Below are positions 1-6,222 of a DNA stretch of 13,262 bases, piece after piece. Position 1 is the first letter of the stretch. The number at the start of each line of letters is the position of its first letter. Position numbers and translations under genes: made by a program. Below the pieces are notes generated by a model. The model made no database searches. It was not told the DNA's origin and was given only the letters and a program-made list of their open reading frames with translations. The stretch is from an uncultured Pirellula sp. (GTDB lineage Bacteria; Planctomycetota; Planctomycetia; Pirellulales; Pirellulaceae), in the NCBI GenBank assembly GCA_903837255.1, contig CAILTZ010000225.1, positions 1 through 13,262 of the forward strand, written 5' to 3'.

Positions 1-1541
1 ATGAGCATCAACTCGTAGATCCCGATCCGGCCCCGATAGCCCTTCTTCTGGCAGTAAGGGCACCCCTTGCCCTTGGCGAACTTGGAGTACTGCACGATTT
101 CCTGAGGGATCCCTGCCTCGTCGAGGACCGCGTCGCTGAGGGTCGTGCTGTACTTGCACCGAGTGCAGATCTTGCGCACTAGCCGCTGGGCCAAAACCGC
201 AATCACCGAGCTTGCCACCATGTACCCAGGCACCCCCATGTCCGTCATCCGTGTCACGGCACTGGGCGCATCGTTCGTGTGCAGTGTACTGAAAACCAAG
301 TGTCCAGTCAGGCTGGCCTGAATACCCATCTGAGCCGTCTCGGTATCTCGCATTTCACCGACGAGGATGATGTTGGGAGCTTGGCGGAGCATGGCTCGAA
401 TGATGCGGGCAAAGTCCAGTCCGATGTTGTGTCGGACTTCGACCTGGTTGACGCCTGGCAAGTAGTATTCGACGGGGTCTTCGGCGGTGATGATCTTGCG
501 GTCGGGTCGGTTCAAGGCGTTCAGGGCGGCATACAGGGTGGTGGTCTTGCCCGATCCGGTCGGGCCAGTCACCAATAAGATACCATTAGGTCTCTTAATA
601 AGACTGGTGAAGTTTTTAAAGTCCCTATCCCCGAGGCCCAGCTGCTTGACCCCGACTCGGATGTTGTCTTTGTCGAGCAGTCGCATGACGCAGGACTGCC
701 CGTGGTTGGTTGGGATGATCGAGACTCGCAAATCGAGTTCTTTCTCACCGACGGTAATCTTGATCCGACCGTCTTGGGGACGGCGGCGTTCGGCGATATC
801 GATCCGGGAGAGAATCTTGATCCGCGAGAGGATCGCACCGAGCAATCGGCGAGGAGGGCTATCTCGTTCAACCAGGACCCCGTCGATCCGGTATCGGATC
901 CGCACGCGGTCTTCGAATGGCTCGACGTGGATATCCGAGGCCCTGAGCTGGACAGCCTCCTGGATCATCAGGTGCACTAATTTAACAACCGGAGCTGAAT
1001 CGTCCCCTTCGCCATCGCCGTCCGAGGCGCCGTCTTCTTCGGTGGTGGTAAAGTCGATTTGGGTGTCGGTAAATTCTTGGAGCATCGAGTCAGCGGACTC
1101 TTCGCCGACTTGGCCGTAGTACCGGTTGATGGCTTCTTGGATATGCTCGAGGGGAGCCAGGGCGGTTTCGACTTTTCGGTTGAGGATGAACCTCAGCTTT
1201 TCGATGGTTTCGATATCAAAGGGGTCCGCGACGAGGACCTTAATCGTGTCATCTTCGTCGGCTACGGGGATGATTTTGTTTTCGCGGGCGACGGATTCGG
1301 GGACCAGTTCGATGACTTGGTCGGGGATTCGGATCGACTGCAGATCGACGTATTCGAAGTGGTGGAATTCCGCCAGTGCCTGGGTGACTTCCTCGCCGGT
1401 GGCATAGCCCAGGACGGCAAGCATCGTGCCGATCTGCTTGTCCTCTTTTCTGGCAATCGACTTGGCTTCGTTGAGCTGTTCGAGGGAGATAACCCCGCGG
1501 GAGAGAAGTAGATCGGTGTAGTCCCGGGCTGGTCCAGGCAT
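1..1541 (-). CDS. GspE/PilB-family type II secretion / type IV pilus assembly ATPase (3' end cut by window edge)
   Basis: Cytoplasmic hexameric motor ATPase that powers pseudopilus or pilus assembly. Translating the minus strand from the ATG at 1541 gives 513 residues with no stop before base 1, so the last roughly 50-60 residues lie outside. An N-terminal MshEN-type domain covers about residues 8-145. An acidic, glycine-rich linker follows, then the N2 domain with ASDIHVEP and the arginine-containing ELDLRVS. Walker A is GPTGSGKT (326-333), Walker B is IILVGEMRD (391-399) and the His box is TGHLVFSTLHTND (412-424). The zinc tetracysteine is C459-x2-C462 and C494-x2-C497, ending in GYRGRIGIYELM. 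All catalytic elements are present. The start has a GGAG Shine-Dalgarno (plus-strand ctcc at 1550-1553) eight bases upstream. It is divergent from the permease gene. Sequence alone does not separate GspE from PilB, because the neighbouring genes on that side are outside the window. Confidence 0.95.
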   Translation of the reverse strand, partial: MPGPARDYTDLLLSRGVISLEQLNEAKSIARKEDKQIGTMLAVLGYATGEEVTQALAEFHHFEYVDLQSIRIPDQVIELVPESVARENKIIPVADEDDTIKVLVADPFDIETIEKLRFILNRKVETALAPLEHIQEAINRYYGQVGEESADSMLQEFTDTQIDFTTTEEDGASDGDGEGDDSAPVVKLVHLMIQEAVQLRASDIHVEPFEDRVRIRYRIDGVLVERDSPPRRLLGAILSRIKILSRIDIAERRRPQDGRIKITVGEKELDLRVSIIPTNHGQSCVMRLLDKDNIRVGVKQLGLGDRDFKNFTSLIKRPNGILLVTGPTGSGKTTTLYAALNALNRPDRKIITAEDPVEYYLPGVNQVEVRHNIGLDFARIIRAMLRQAPNIILVGEMRDTETAQMGIQASLTGHLVFSTLHTNDAPSAVTRMTDMGVPGYMVASSVIAVLAQRLVRKICTRCKYSTTLSDAVLDEAGIPQEIVQYSKFAKGKGCPYCQKKGYRGRIGIYELML

Positions 1542-1625
1542 AGATGAGTCTCCGTCGAGGGGAGAAGAGGCTGAATAAGGCTTGCCGATCCATTGAAATA
1601 ACGGATCAACACTTTGGCGTTGGCG

Positions 1626-1653
1626 TTGTTCAATAGACCTATGCAAGTATACT
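1626..1653 (+). promoter_or_regulatory. Possible sigma70-type promoter of the permease gene
   Basis: TTGTTC at 1626-1631 and TATACT at 1648-1653 are separated by 16 bases, a reasonable -35/-10 pair. Transcription would begin near 1660, giving a leader of about 45 bases before the ATG at 1707 and leaving the upstream TTG/ATG candidates at 1614 and 1641 untranscribed. This is a pattern match only. Confidence 0.35.
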
Positions 1654-1706
1654 CGACAGCCGGTTGGACCAACAAACACGAAACGGGCGGTGTTGCGACG
1701 TTTTCC

Positions 1707-2801
1707 ATGAAAAATCGGGTGGACTTGCGAGGCCTAGCCCAGGCCAATTCACAGGGCCCGAGTTTCCTGGCAGTCGCCATCGCGCTGCTGGTGCTTTATA
1801 CCGTCTGGGGATCGACCTACTTGGCGATCCGTGTTGGGGTGCAGACCTTTCCCCCTTTTTTGATGGGTGCGGTTCGTTTCGCGGTCGCTGGCGGGCTATT
1901 GCTAGTTTTCTTGCAGGTATTTCGTGGGGTTCGTCTTACGATTCGCCAGTGCGTCGACAATGCGATCGGGGGATTTTTCATGTTGCTAGGAGGCAATGGG
2001 CTAGTCTCTTGGGCTTGTGAAGAGATCCCCTCAGGGATTGCGACGTTGATCGTGGCGATGAATCCTTTGTTCTTCGTGGCTGCCGAGTGGCTTTTGGGGG
2101 CTTGGACGCAGCACAAGCAGAACACTTTGGCGAGCAAGAGCATAGAAGTTGCCCAGCTGCCGAGTCCCAAAGTGCCTAGTCCCCAGATACCTAGTCTCGG
2201 CTCGGTGGTTTTGGCCCATTTGCCGAACCGATGGACCCAGATCGGTTTGGTCGTCGGCTTTTTGGGACTTTGCATTTTAGTCGCACCGTCGTTAGCCGGT
2301 CAGTCGTTAGCCGGTCAGTCGTTATCCACCGAGGGCTTATCCAGTCAGGGCGGCGTTCAACTGGCTCCTTGGAGGATTTTGGCCTTGGTTGGGGCTTGTC
2401 TGAATTGGACGATCGGGTCGATGTATATCCGTCATGCGCGCCATGCTGCATCGCCGATGTCTGGGGCTTCGATTCAAATGCTTGCCGGCGCGGTCTTTAT
2501 GTTCTTGGCGAGTTATCTTTTGGGTGAAATGCGAGAGTTCCATTGGGGACAAATTGCGCCCGAGGCCTGGTGGTCGTGGGCTTATTTGGTCGTCGCCGGT
2601 TCGCTCATCGGGTACACCTCCTTTGTATGGCTCATGAAGCATGCCTCGCCGACGCTTGTGAGCACCTATAGCTACATCAATCCGATGATTGCCGTTTTCT
2701 TGGGGTGGTGGATATTGGGCGAACAGGTCGGTCCTCACGTTTTGGTGGCTTCGGTGACAATCATCGCTGGAGTGGTGATGATTTCATGGTCCAAGCGATA
2801 G
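1707..2801 (+). CDS. EamA/DMT-superfamily permease (drug/metabolite transporter), with repeat insertions
   Basis: Inner-membrane transporter of the drug/metabolite (EamA) superfamily, 364 residues from the ATG at 1707, with about ten hydrophobic segments. The hallmark WGSTYLAIRVG lies in the first helix, the second half repeats the EamA layout, and the GEQVG motif sits near the end. The substrate cannot be told. The frame is open back to a TTG at 1614 and an ATG at 1641, but that extension is hydrophilic. Family members start shortly before the first helix and a promoter-like pair lies at 1626-1653, so 1707 is preferred; its Shine-Dalgarno is weak. YedA-like relatives are about 300 residues. 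The excess here is two proline/serine-rich or SLAGQ-type inserts, at about residues 134-175 (between helices 4 and 5) and 194-215 (the central linker). The reading frame continues through both, so the gene looks functional. Confidence 0.9.
   Translation: MKNRVDLRGLAQANSQGPSFLAVAIALLVLYTVWGSTYLAIRVGVQTFPPFLMGAVRFAVAGGLLLVFLQVFRGVRLTIRQCVDNAIGGFFMLLGGNGLVSWACEEIPSGIATLIVAMNPLFFVAAEWLLGAWTQHKQNTLASKSIEVAQLPSPKVPSPQIPSLGSVVLAHLPNRWTQIGLVVGFLGLCILVAPSLAGQSLAGQSLSTEGLSSQGGVQLAPWRILALVGACLNWTIGSMYIRHARHAASPMSGASIQMLAGAVFMFLASYLLGEMREFHWGQIAPEAWWSWAYLVVAGSLIGYTSFVWLMKHASPTLVSTYSYINPMIAVFLGWWILGEQVGPHVLVASVTIIAGVVMISWSKR
2157..2201 (+). repeat. Imperfect 15-bp tandem repeat, three units, inside the permease gene
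   Basis: Units at 2157-2171, 2172-2186 and 2187-2201 share a core close to cc(t/g)agtcccca. They encode the pentapeptide series LPSPK, VPSPQ, IPSLG in a predicted loop between helices 4 and 5. The 15-base period keeps the reading frame. Confidence 0.75.
2288..2347 (+). repeat. 15-bp tandem repeat, two exact and two diverged units, inside the permease gene
   Basis: The unit gtcgttagccggtca occurs exactly at 2288-2302 and 2303-2317. A diverged copy lies at 2318-2332 and a more diverged one at 2333-2347. They encode SLAGQ, SLAGQ, SLSTE, GLSSQ in the linker joining the two EamA halves. It has the same period as the repeat 87 bases upstream but an unrelated sequence. Confidence 0.85.
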
Positions 2802-2817
2802 ACCCTGGCAGATTTGG

Positions 2818-2832
2818 GATAAAGCGTTTATC
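2818..2832. promoter_or_regulatory. Perfect palindrome upstream of carA (possible operator)
   Basis: The sequence gataaa-gcg-tttatc is an inverted repeat with 6-base arms and a 3-base centre. It lies in the 82-base gap between the permease stop and the carA start. It could be an operator or promoter-proximal element. It is short enough to be chance and resembles no site I recognise. Confidence 0.25.
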
Positions 2833-2883
2833 ATCTGGCGGGTTTGATTCGGCTCGAGCGACTCTTGCGGGGGAAGACAGCAG

Positions 2884-4032
2884 GTGAGTGACCAGGACAA
2901 TCGAGGGTTCTTGGCGTTGGAAGACGGCACGGTATTCGAAGGTATTTCGATCGGTGCCGATGGAGAGCGCGACGGCGAGGTGGTGTTCAACACTTCGATC
3001 ACCGGCTATCAGGAGATATTGACCGACCCGAGCTACCGTGGCCAGATCATCACGATGACTTATCCGATGATCGGCAACGTCGGGATCAACCATCAGGACT
3101 GCGAGTCGACTCGACCGCACGTGGCTGGTTTCATCGTCCGGGAAAACAGTCGCCTGCGGAGCAACTACCGCTCCGAGGAGTCCCTGACGAGCTACTTAGT
3201 GAGCCAATCGGTCGTCGCGATTGCTGGCATCGACACTCGAGCTCTGGTTCGTCGCATCCGCGACCAAGGGGCTCAGCGAGGAATCCTTTCGACCACCGAT
3301 TTCAACCACGATTCGCTGATCGAGAAAGCTCGCAATAGTCTGGGTCTAGTCGGACGCGACTTGGTCCGAGAAGTGATCCCCGAGACGGCCCGTCAGTGGT
3401 CTGAGCCTCTGTACGATCTTGGGGGATCCACTACCGTCGATCCTGCGCAGCATTCAACGTCGGCCTTTCACGTTGTGTGCTTGGACTTTGGCATGAAGTG
3501 GAATATCGCACGGCACTTGGCCTACCGAGGCAACCGCGTGACGATCCTACCGGGCACTGCCAGTGCTCAAGACATTCTGGCTCTTGAGCCCGATGGGGTT
3601 TTTCTGAGCAACGGACCTGGCGATCCTGAACCGTTGACTTACGCTCAAGACACGATTCGAAGCGTGCTTGGCAAGAAGCCTGTCTTTGGCATCTGTTTGG
3701 GGCATCAGTTGCTATCGCTTGCAAGCGGTGCCAAGACCTTCAAGCTCAAGTTTGGTCATCGGGGTTCAAACCAACCGGTCTTGCAATGCGGAACAGGGCG
3801 AGTCGAAATCACTTCGCAGAACCATGGCTTTGCCGTCGAGGAGCCGAGTCTCCCGAGCTGCTTGGAAATCACCCATCGGAATCTCAACGACAATACCATC
3901 GCAGGAGTGCGTCACACGCAGGTCCCGGCCTTTAGCGTGCAGTACCACCCCGAGGCGTCGGCAGGTCCGCACGACAGCGCCTATCTGTTCGATGATTTCC
4001 AAAAGATGATGCACCAGCAGGCTGGTCGCTAG
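2884..4032 (+). CDS. carA: Carbamoyl-phosphate synthase small (glutaminase) subunit
   Basis: Hydrolyses glutamine and channels ammonia to CarB for carbamoyl phosphate, the precursor of pyrimidines and arginine; cytoplasmic. The 382 residues match the family length. The N-terminal CPSase_sm_chain domain (about residues 8-140) contains [20 protein letters not shown] and GIDTR. The class I glutamine amidotransferase domain (about 195-375) has SNGPGDP (242-248), the nucleophile elbow GICLGHQ with Cys271, TSQNHGFAV (310-318) and the catalytic His355/Glu357 in VQYHPEAS. Translation starts at a GTG at 2884, with a gggga Shine-Dalgarno at about 2869-2874 and the N-terminus [15 protein letters not shown] matching the family start. 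hisF begins two bases after its stop, so the two are probably cotranscribed. carB is not in the window. Confidence 0.97.
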   Translation: MSDQDNRGFLALEDGTVFEGISIGADGERDGEVVFNTSITGYQEILTDPSYRGQIITMTYPMIGNVGINHQDCESTRPHVAGFIVRENSRLRSNYRSEESLTSYLVSQSVVAIAGIDTRALVRRIRDQGAQRGILSTTDFNHDSLIEKARNSLGLVGRDLVREVIPETARQWSEPLYDLGGSTTVDPAQHSTSAFHVVCLDFGMKWNIARHLAYRGNRVTILPGTASAQDILALEPDGVFLSNGPGDPEPLTYAQDTIRSVLGKKPVFGICLGHQLLSLASGAKTFKLKFGHRGSNQPVLQCGTGRVEITSQNHGFAVEEPSLPSCLEITHRNLNDNTIAGVRHTQVPAFSVQYHPEASAGPHDSAYLFDDFQKMMHQQAGR

Positions 4033-4034
4033 CC

Positions 4035-4805
4035 ATGCTCGCCAAACGCGTTATCCCCTGCTTGGATGTCCATGCTGGCCGAGTCGTCAAAGGAACTAAC
4101 TTCGTCCAGCTTCGAGATGCCGGCGACCCGGTCGAAATCGCTGCGAGGTATGAGCAAGAGGGTGCCGATGAATTGGTCTTCTTGGACATCACGGCCAGTC
4201 ATGAACAGCGTTCCATCATGATCGATGTCGTGCGACGCACGGCCGATCAAGTCTTTATGCCACTGACCGTCGGCGGCGGGATCCGAACCATCGAAGACAT
4301 TCGGGATCTGTTACAAGCTGGCTGCGACAAGGTCTCACTCAATTCGATCGCTTGCAAGAACCCCGATTTTATCCGCCAAGCCTCCGAGCGATTCGGAGCC
4401 CAGTGCATCGTCGTGAACATGGACCCTCGTCGGGTGATCAAAGACGGCAAAGAGTTTTGGGAAGTGCACATCCACGGAGGCCGCACACCGACCGGGATCC
4501 AGGTCGTCGAGTGGGCTCAGCGGGTCGAAGAGCTCGGAGCCGGAGAGATCGTCGTCACGAGCATGGACCGTGACGGCACCAAGGACGGCTACGACCTGCC
4601 AATCACCAAAGCGGTGGCCCAGGCCGTCTCGATACCGGTGGTCGCAAGTGGCGGGGCTGGGCGTCCTCAGCACCTAGCCGATGCGATCCTCCTGGCCCGA
4701 GCCGATGCGGTCTTGGCCGCAAGCATCTTTCATTTCGGGCAGTACACCATCGCCCAGACCAAGAGTCTCATGGCCGATCAAGGGATCCCGGTTAGGCTCC
4801 GATAA
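4035..4805 (+). CDS. hisF: Imidazole glycerol phosphate synthase cyclase subunit
   Basis: Cyclase half of the HisF-HisH complex. It uses ammonia from HisH to turn PRFAR into imidazole glycerol phosphate and AICAR, in histidine biosynthesis; cytoplasmic. It is a full-length 256-residue (beta/alpha)8 barrel starting [12 protein letters not shown]. The two catalytic aspartates fall at the family positions, Asp11 (CLD) and Asp130 (NMD). Phosphate-binding and barrel signatures are intact: LTVGGGIRT (about 77-85), DKVSLNS (98-104), TSMDRDGT (175-182) and ASGGAG (204-209). The ATG lies two bases after the carA stop. No clear Shine-Dalgarno is seen, so translational coupling to carA is likely. Neither hisH nor any other his gene is in the window. 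Confidence 0.97.
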   Translation: MLAKRVIPCLDVHAGRVVKGTNFVQLRDAGDPVEIAARYEQEGADELVFLDITASHEQRSIMIDVVRRTADQVFMPLTVGGGIRTIEDIRDLLQAGCDKVSLNSIACKNPDFIRQASERFGAQCIVVNMDPRRVIKDGKEFWEVHIHGGRTPTGIQVVEWAQRVEELGAGEIVVTSMDRDGTKDGYDLPITKAVAQAVSIPVVASGGAGRPQHLADAILLARADAVLAASIFHFGQYTIAQTKSLMADQGIPVRLR

Positions 4806-4810
4806 GTGGT

Positions 4811-4836
4811 TTTTCTCCCGGATTGTCGGGGGGAAA
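4811..4836 (+). other. Stem-loop just after hisF (possible 3' end or processing hairpin)
   Basis: ttttctcccg (4811-4820) can pair with cggggggaaa (4827-4836) around the loop gattgt. This gives ten pairs, two of them G-U, starting five bases after the hisF stop. No U-run follows, so it is not a standard intrinsic terminator. It could mark the 3' end of the carA-hisF transcript or be a stabilising hairpin. The rest of the 139-base gap, to 4944, shows nothing I can name. Confidence 0.35.
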
Positions 4837-4944
4837 TCGCACAAGCCTTAGGGAAAACCGGGTGACAGCCAGGGCATTATCAGTCAGAATAAAAAGACTT
4901 GTCCTCTCTCCATCGGTCATTCGATCCCCTAATCCATATCTCCT

Positions 4945-6129
4945 ATGTCCATGTCTGAAGCACCCCGCCCAGCACCCAGCCAAGCTTCTTCCGCAGACCA
5001 GCTGGCAGCCTCCATGTTGGGTACCAAGCAGGAGCTCGAGGTCGACAAGCTCTTCAAGGCCTGTGTGAAGCTCGAGGGTAGCGACTTGCACCTCAAGGTC
5101 GGTACACCTCCGATCGTACGGGTCAAAGGGGATCTGAAGCCCTTGAACCGACCAGCGATCGAAGTCGAGGAGATGGTTCGCTTGCTGATCCCGATGCTCA
5201 ACGAGCGCAACCGACGCATTTTTGAGGAAGAGGGCGGAGCGGACTTTTCCTACACAGTCAGTGTCGACGGCGAGAATTGGCGTTTCCGGGTCAACATGCT
5301 CAAGCAGCTCGGTCGGCCCGGTTTGGTCGCACGTCGAATCAACAACTTCATCCCGAATTTCGAAGGCCTCTTTTTGCCCCCGATCCTCGAAGAACTTTGC
5401 AAGTACGACCAAGGGATGGTGCTGCTGGCCGGGGTGACTGGATCTGGAAAAAGTACGACGATCGCCTCGATGCTCAATTGGGTCAACCGCAACTACCGCA
5501 AGCACATTCTGACGCTTGAAGATCCCATCGAGTTCGTCTATACCGAAGACAAGTGCTTGATCAACCAGCGTGAAGTCGGTGCGGACGTCAAGGATTTTAG
5601 CATCGCGATGAAGCACGCGGTGCGCGAAGACCCAGACATCATCCTGGTCGGTGAAATGCGAGATGAGGAGACCTTTATGACGGCCATCCATGCTGCCGAA
5701 ACCGGGCACTTGGTCTTCGGTACCATCCACGCCTCGTCGGCCCCATCGACCATCGGACGTATTCTGGACCTGTTCCCAGAAGAGTTGCACAAAGCGATCC
5801 GCAATGCGATCGCATTCAACATGAAAGGAATCGTCGCCCAAAAACTCCTACGATCGATCCGCCAAGGGGTCTCCCGCGTCCCGACCTGCGAGATCATGAC
5901 CTTCACTCCCATGATCCGCAAACTGCTCCTGGAAGAGAAAGACCAAAAGCTCTCCGATGCGATCCGGATCGGTGCTGCCGAAGGGATGCAGGACTTTACG
6001 ATGAGTCTCAAACAACTCATCGACGACGGTTTGATCGATCGACCGACGGCTTTCGAAGTCGCACCCAACCCCGAGGCTCTCAAAATGGCCCTCAAGGGGA
6101 TCAATGTCAGCCAACCGGGCATCATCTAA
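4945..6129 (+). CDS. pilT: PilT-type type IV pilus retraction ATPase (twitching motility)
   Basis: Cytoplasmic hexameric ATPase that would drive depolymerisation and retraction of type IV pili. It has 394 residues. A Ser/Ala/Pro-rich tail of about 28 residues precedes a PAS-like N-terminal domain with the PilT signature GSDLHLKVGTPPIVRVKG (45-62). The RecA-like domain has Walker A GVTGSGKST (163-171), the Asp box TLEDPIEFVY (190-199), Walker B DIILVGEMRD (231-240) and the His box TGHLVFGTIHASSA (253-266). There is no tetracysteine zinc motif, as expected for PilT and unlike GspE/PilB. The C-terminal AIRNLI retraction motif is present only as MIRKLL (323-328). Start: ATG at 4945, with a second in-frame ATG at 4951; the region before it is pyrimidine-rich with no Shine-Dalgarno. 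A GspE-like pseudo-ATPase gene follows after 93 bases and may be cotranscribed. Confidence 0.92.
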   Translation: MSMSEAPRPAPSQASSADQLAASMLGTKQELEVDKLFKACVKLEGSDLHLKVGTPPIVRVKGDLKPLNRPAIEVEEMVRLLIPMLNERNRRIFEEEGGADFSYTVSVDGENWRFRVNMLKQLGRPGLVARRINNFIPNFEGLFLPPILEELCKYDQGMVLLAGVTGSGKSTTIASMLNWVNRNYRKHILTLEDPIEFVYTEDKCLINQREVGADVKDFSIAMKHAVREDPDIILVGEMRDEETFMTAIHAAETGHLVFGTIHASSAPSTIGRILDLFPEELHKAIRNAIAFNMKGIVAQKLLRSIRQGVSRVPTCEIMTFTPMIRKLLLEEKDQKLSDAIRIGAAEGMQDFTMSLKQLIDDGLIDRPTAFEVAPNPEALKMALKGINVSQPGII

Positions 6130-6149
6130 TTGTTTGGGTGTCGGGTTTC

Positions 6150-6180
6150 TCGCCCAATCACTCGCCCAATCACTCGCCAC
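6150..6180 (+). repeat. 12-bp tandem direct repeat in the pilT-downstream gap
   Basis: tcgcccaatcac occurs exactly at 6150-6161 and 6162-6173, followed by a partial third copy (tcgccac) to 6180. It lies between pilT and the next gene, about 40 bases before the preferred ATG at 6223, so it would be part of the mRNA leader. Confidence 0.8.
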
Positions 6181-6222
6181 GTTCAACTATCCACCAGTTA
6201 CTTGACTCGCAGAAGGTTTTCC

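Noticed and set aside
279..1511. Several plus-strand open frames across the left 1.5 kb
   Set aside because: They are shadows of the minus-strand GspE/PilB gene, whose motifs are continuous through the region.
1614..1706. Upstream TTG (1614) or ATG (1641) start of the permease
   Set aside because: It adds a hydrophilic tail unlike the family, and a promoter-like -35/-10 pair lies within or after these candidates.
2157..2347. CRISPR-like or mobile-element reading of the permease repeats
   Set aside because: Units are only 15 bases, have no spacers, preserve the reading frame and encode loop residues; there is no cas gene, transposase or terminal inverted repeat.
5794..5811. AIRNAI at PilT residues 284-289 as the AIRNLI retraction motif
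   Set aside because: By order of motifs this segment matches the helix shortly after the His box; the true AIRNLI position is the later MIRKLL at 323-328.
4792..5841. Long open frame (349 codons) on the minus strand opposite pilT
   Set aside because: It is antisense to a gene with all PilT motifs, its translation shows no family signature, and it reflects the codon bias of the plus-strand gene.
6130..6222. Upstream TTG start extending the pseudo-ATPase by 31 residues
   Set aside because: The extension is encoded largely by the 12-bp repeats and lacks a ribosome site next to the TTG, whereas AGAAGG stands six bases before the ATG at 6223.
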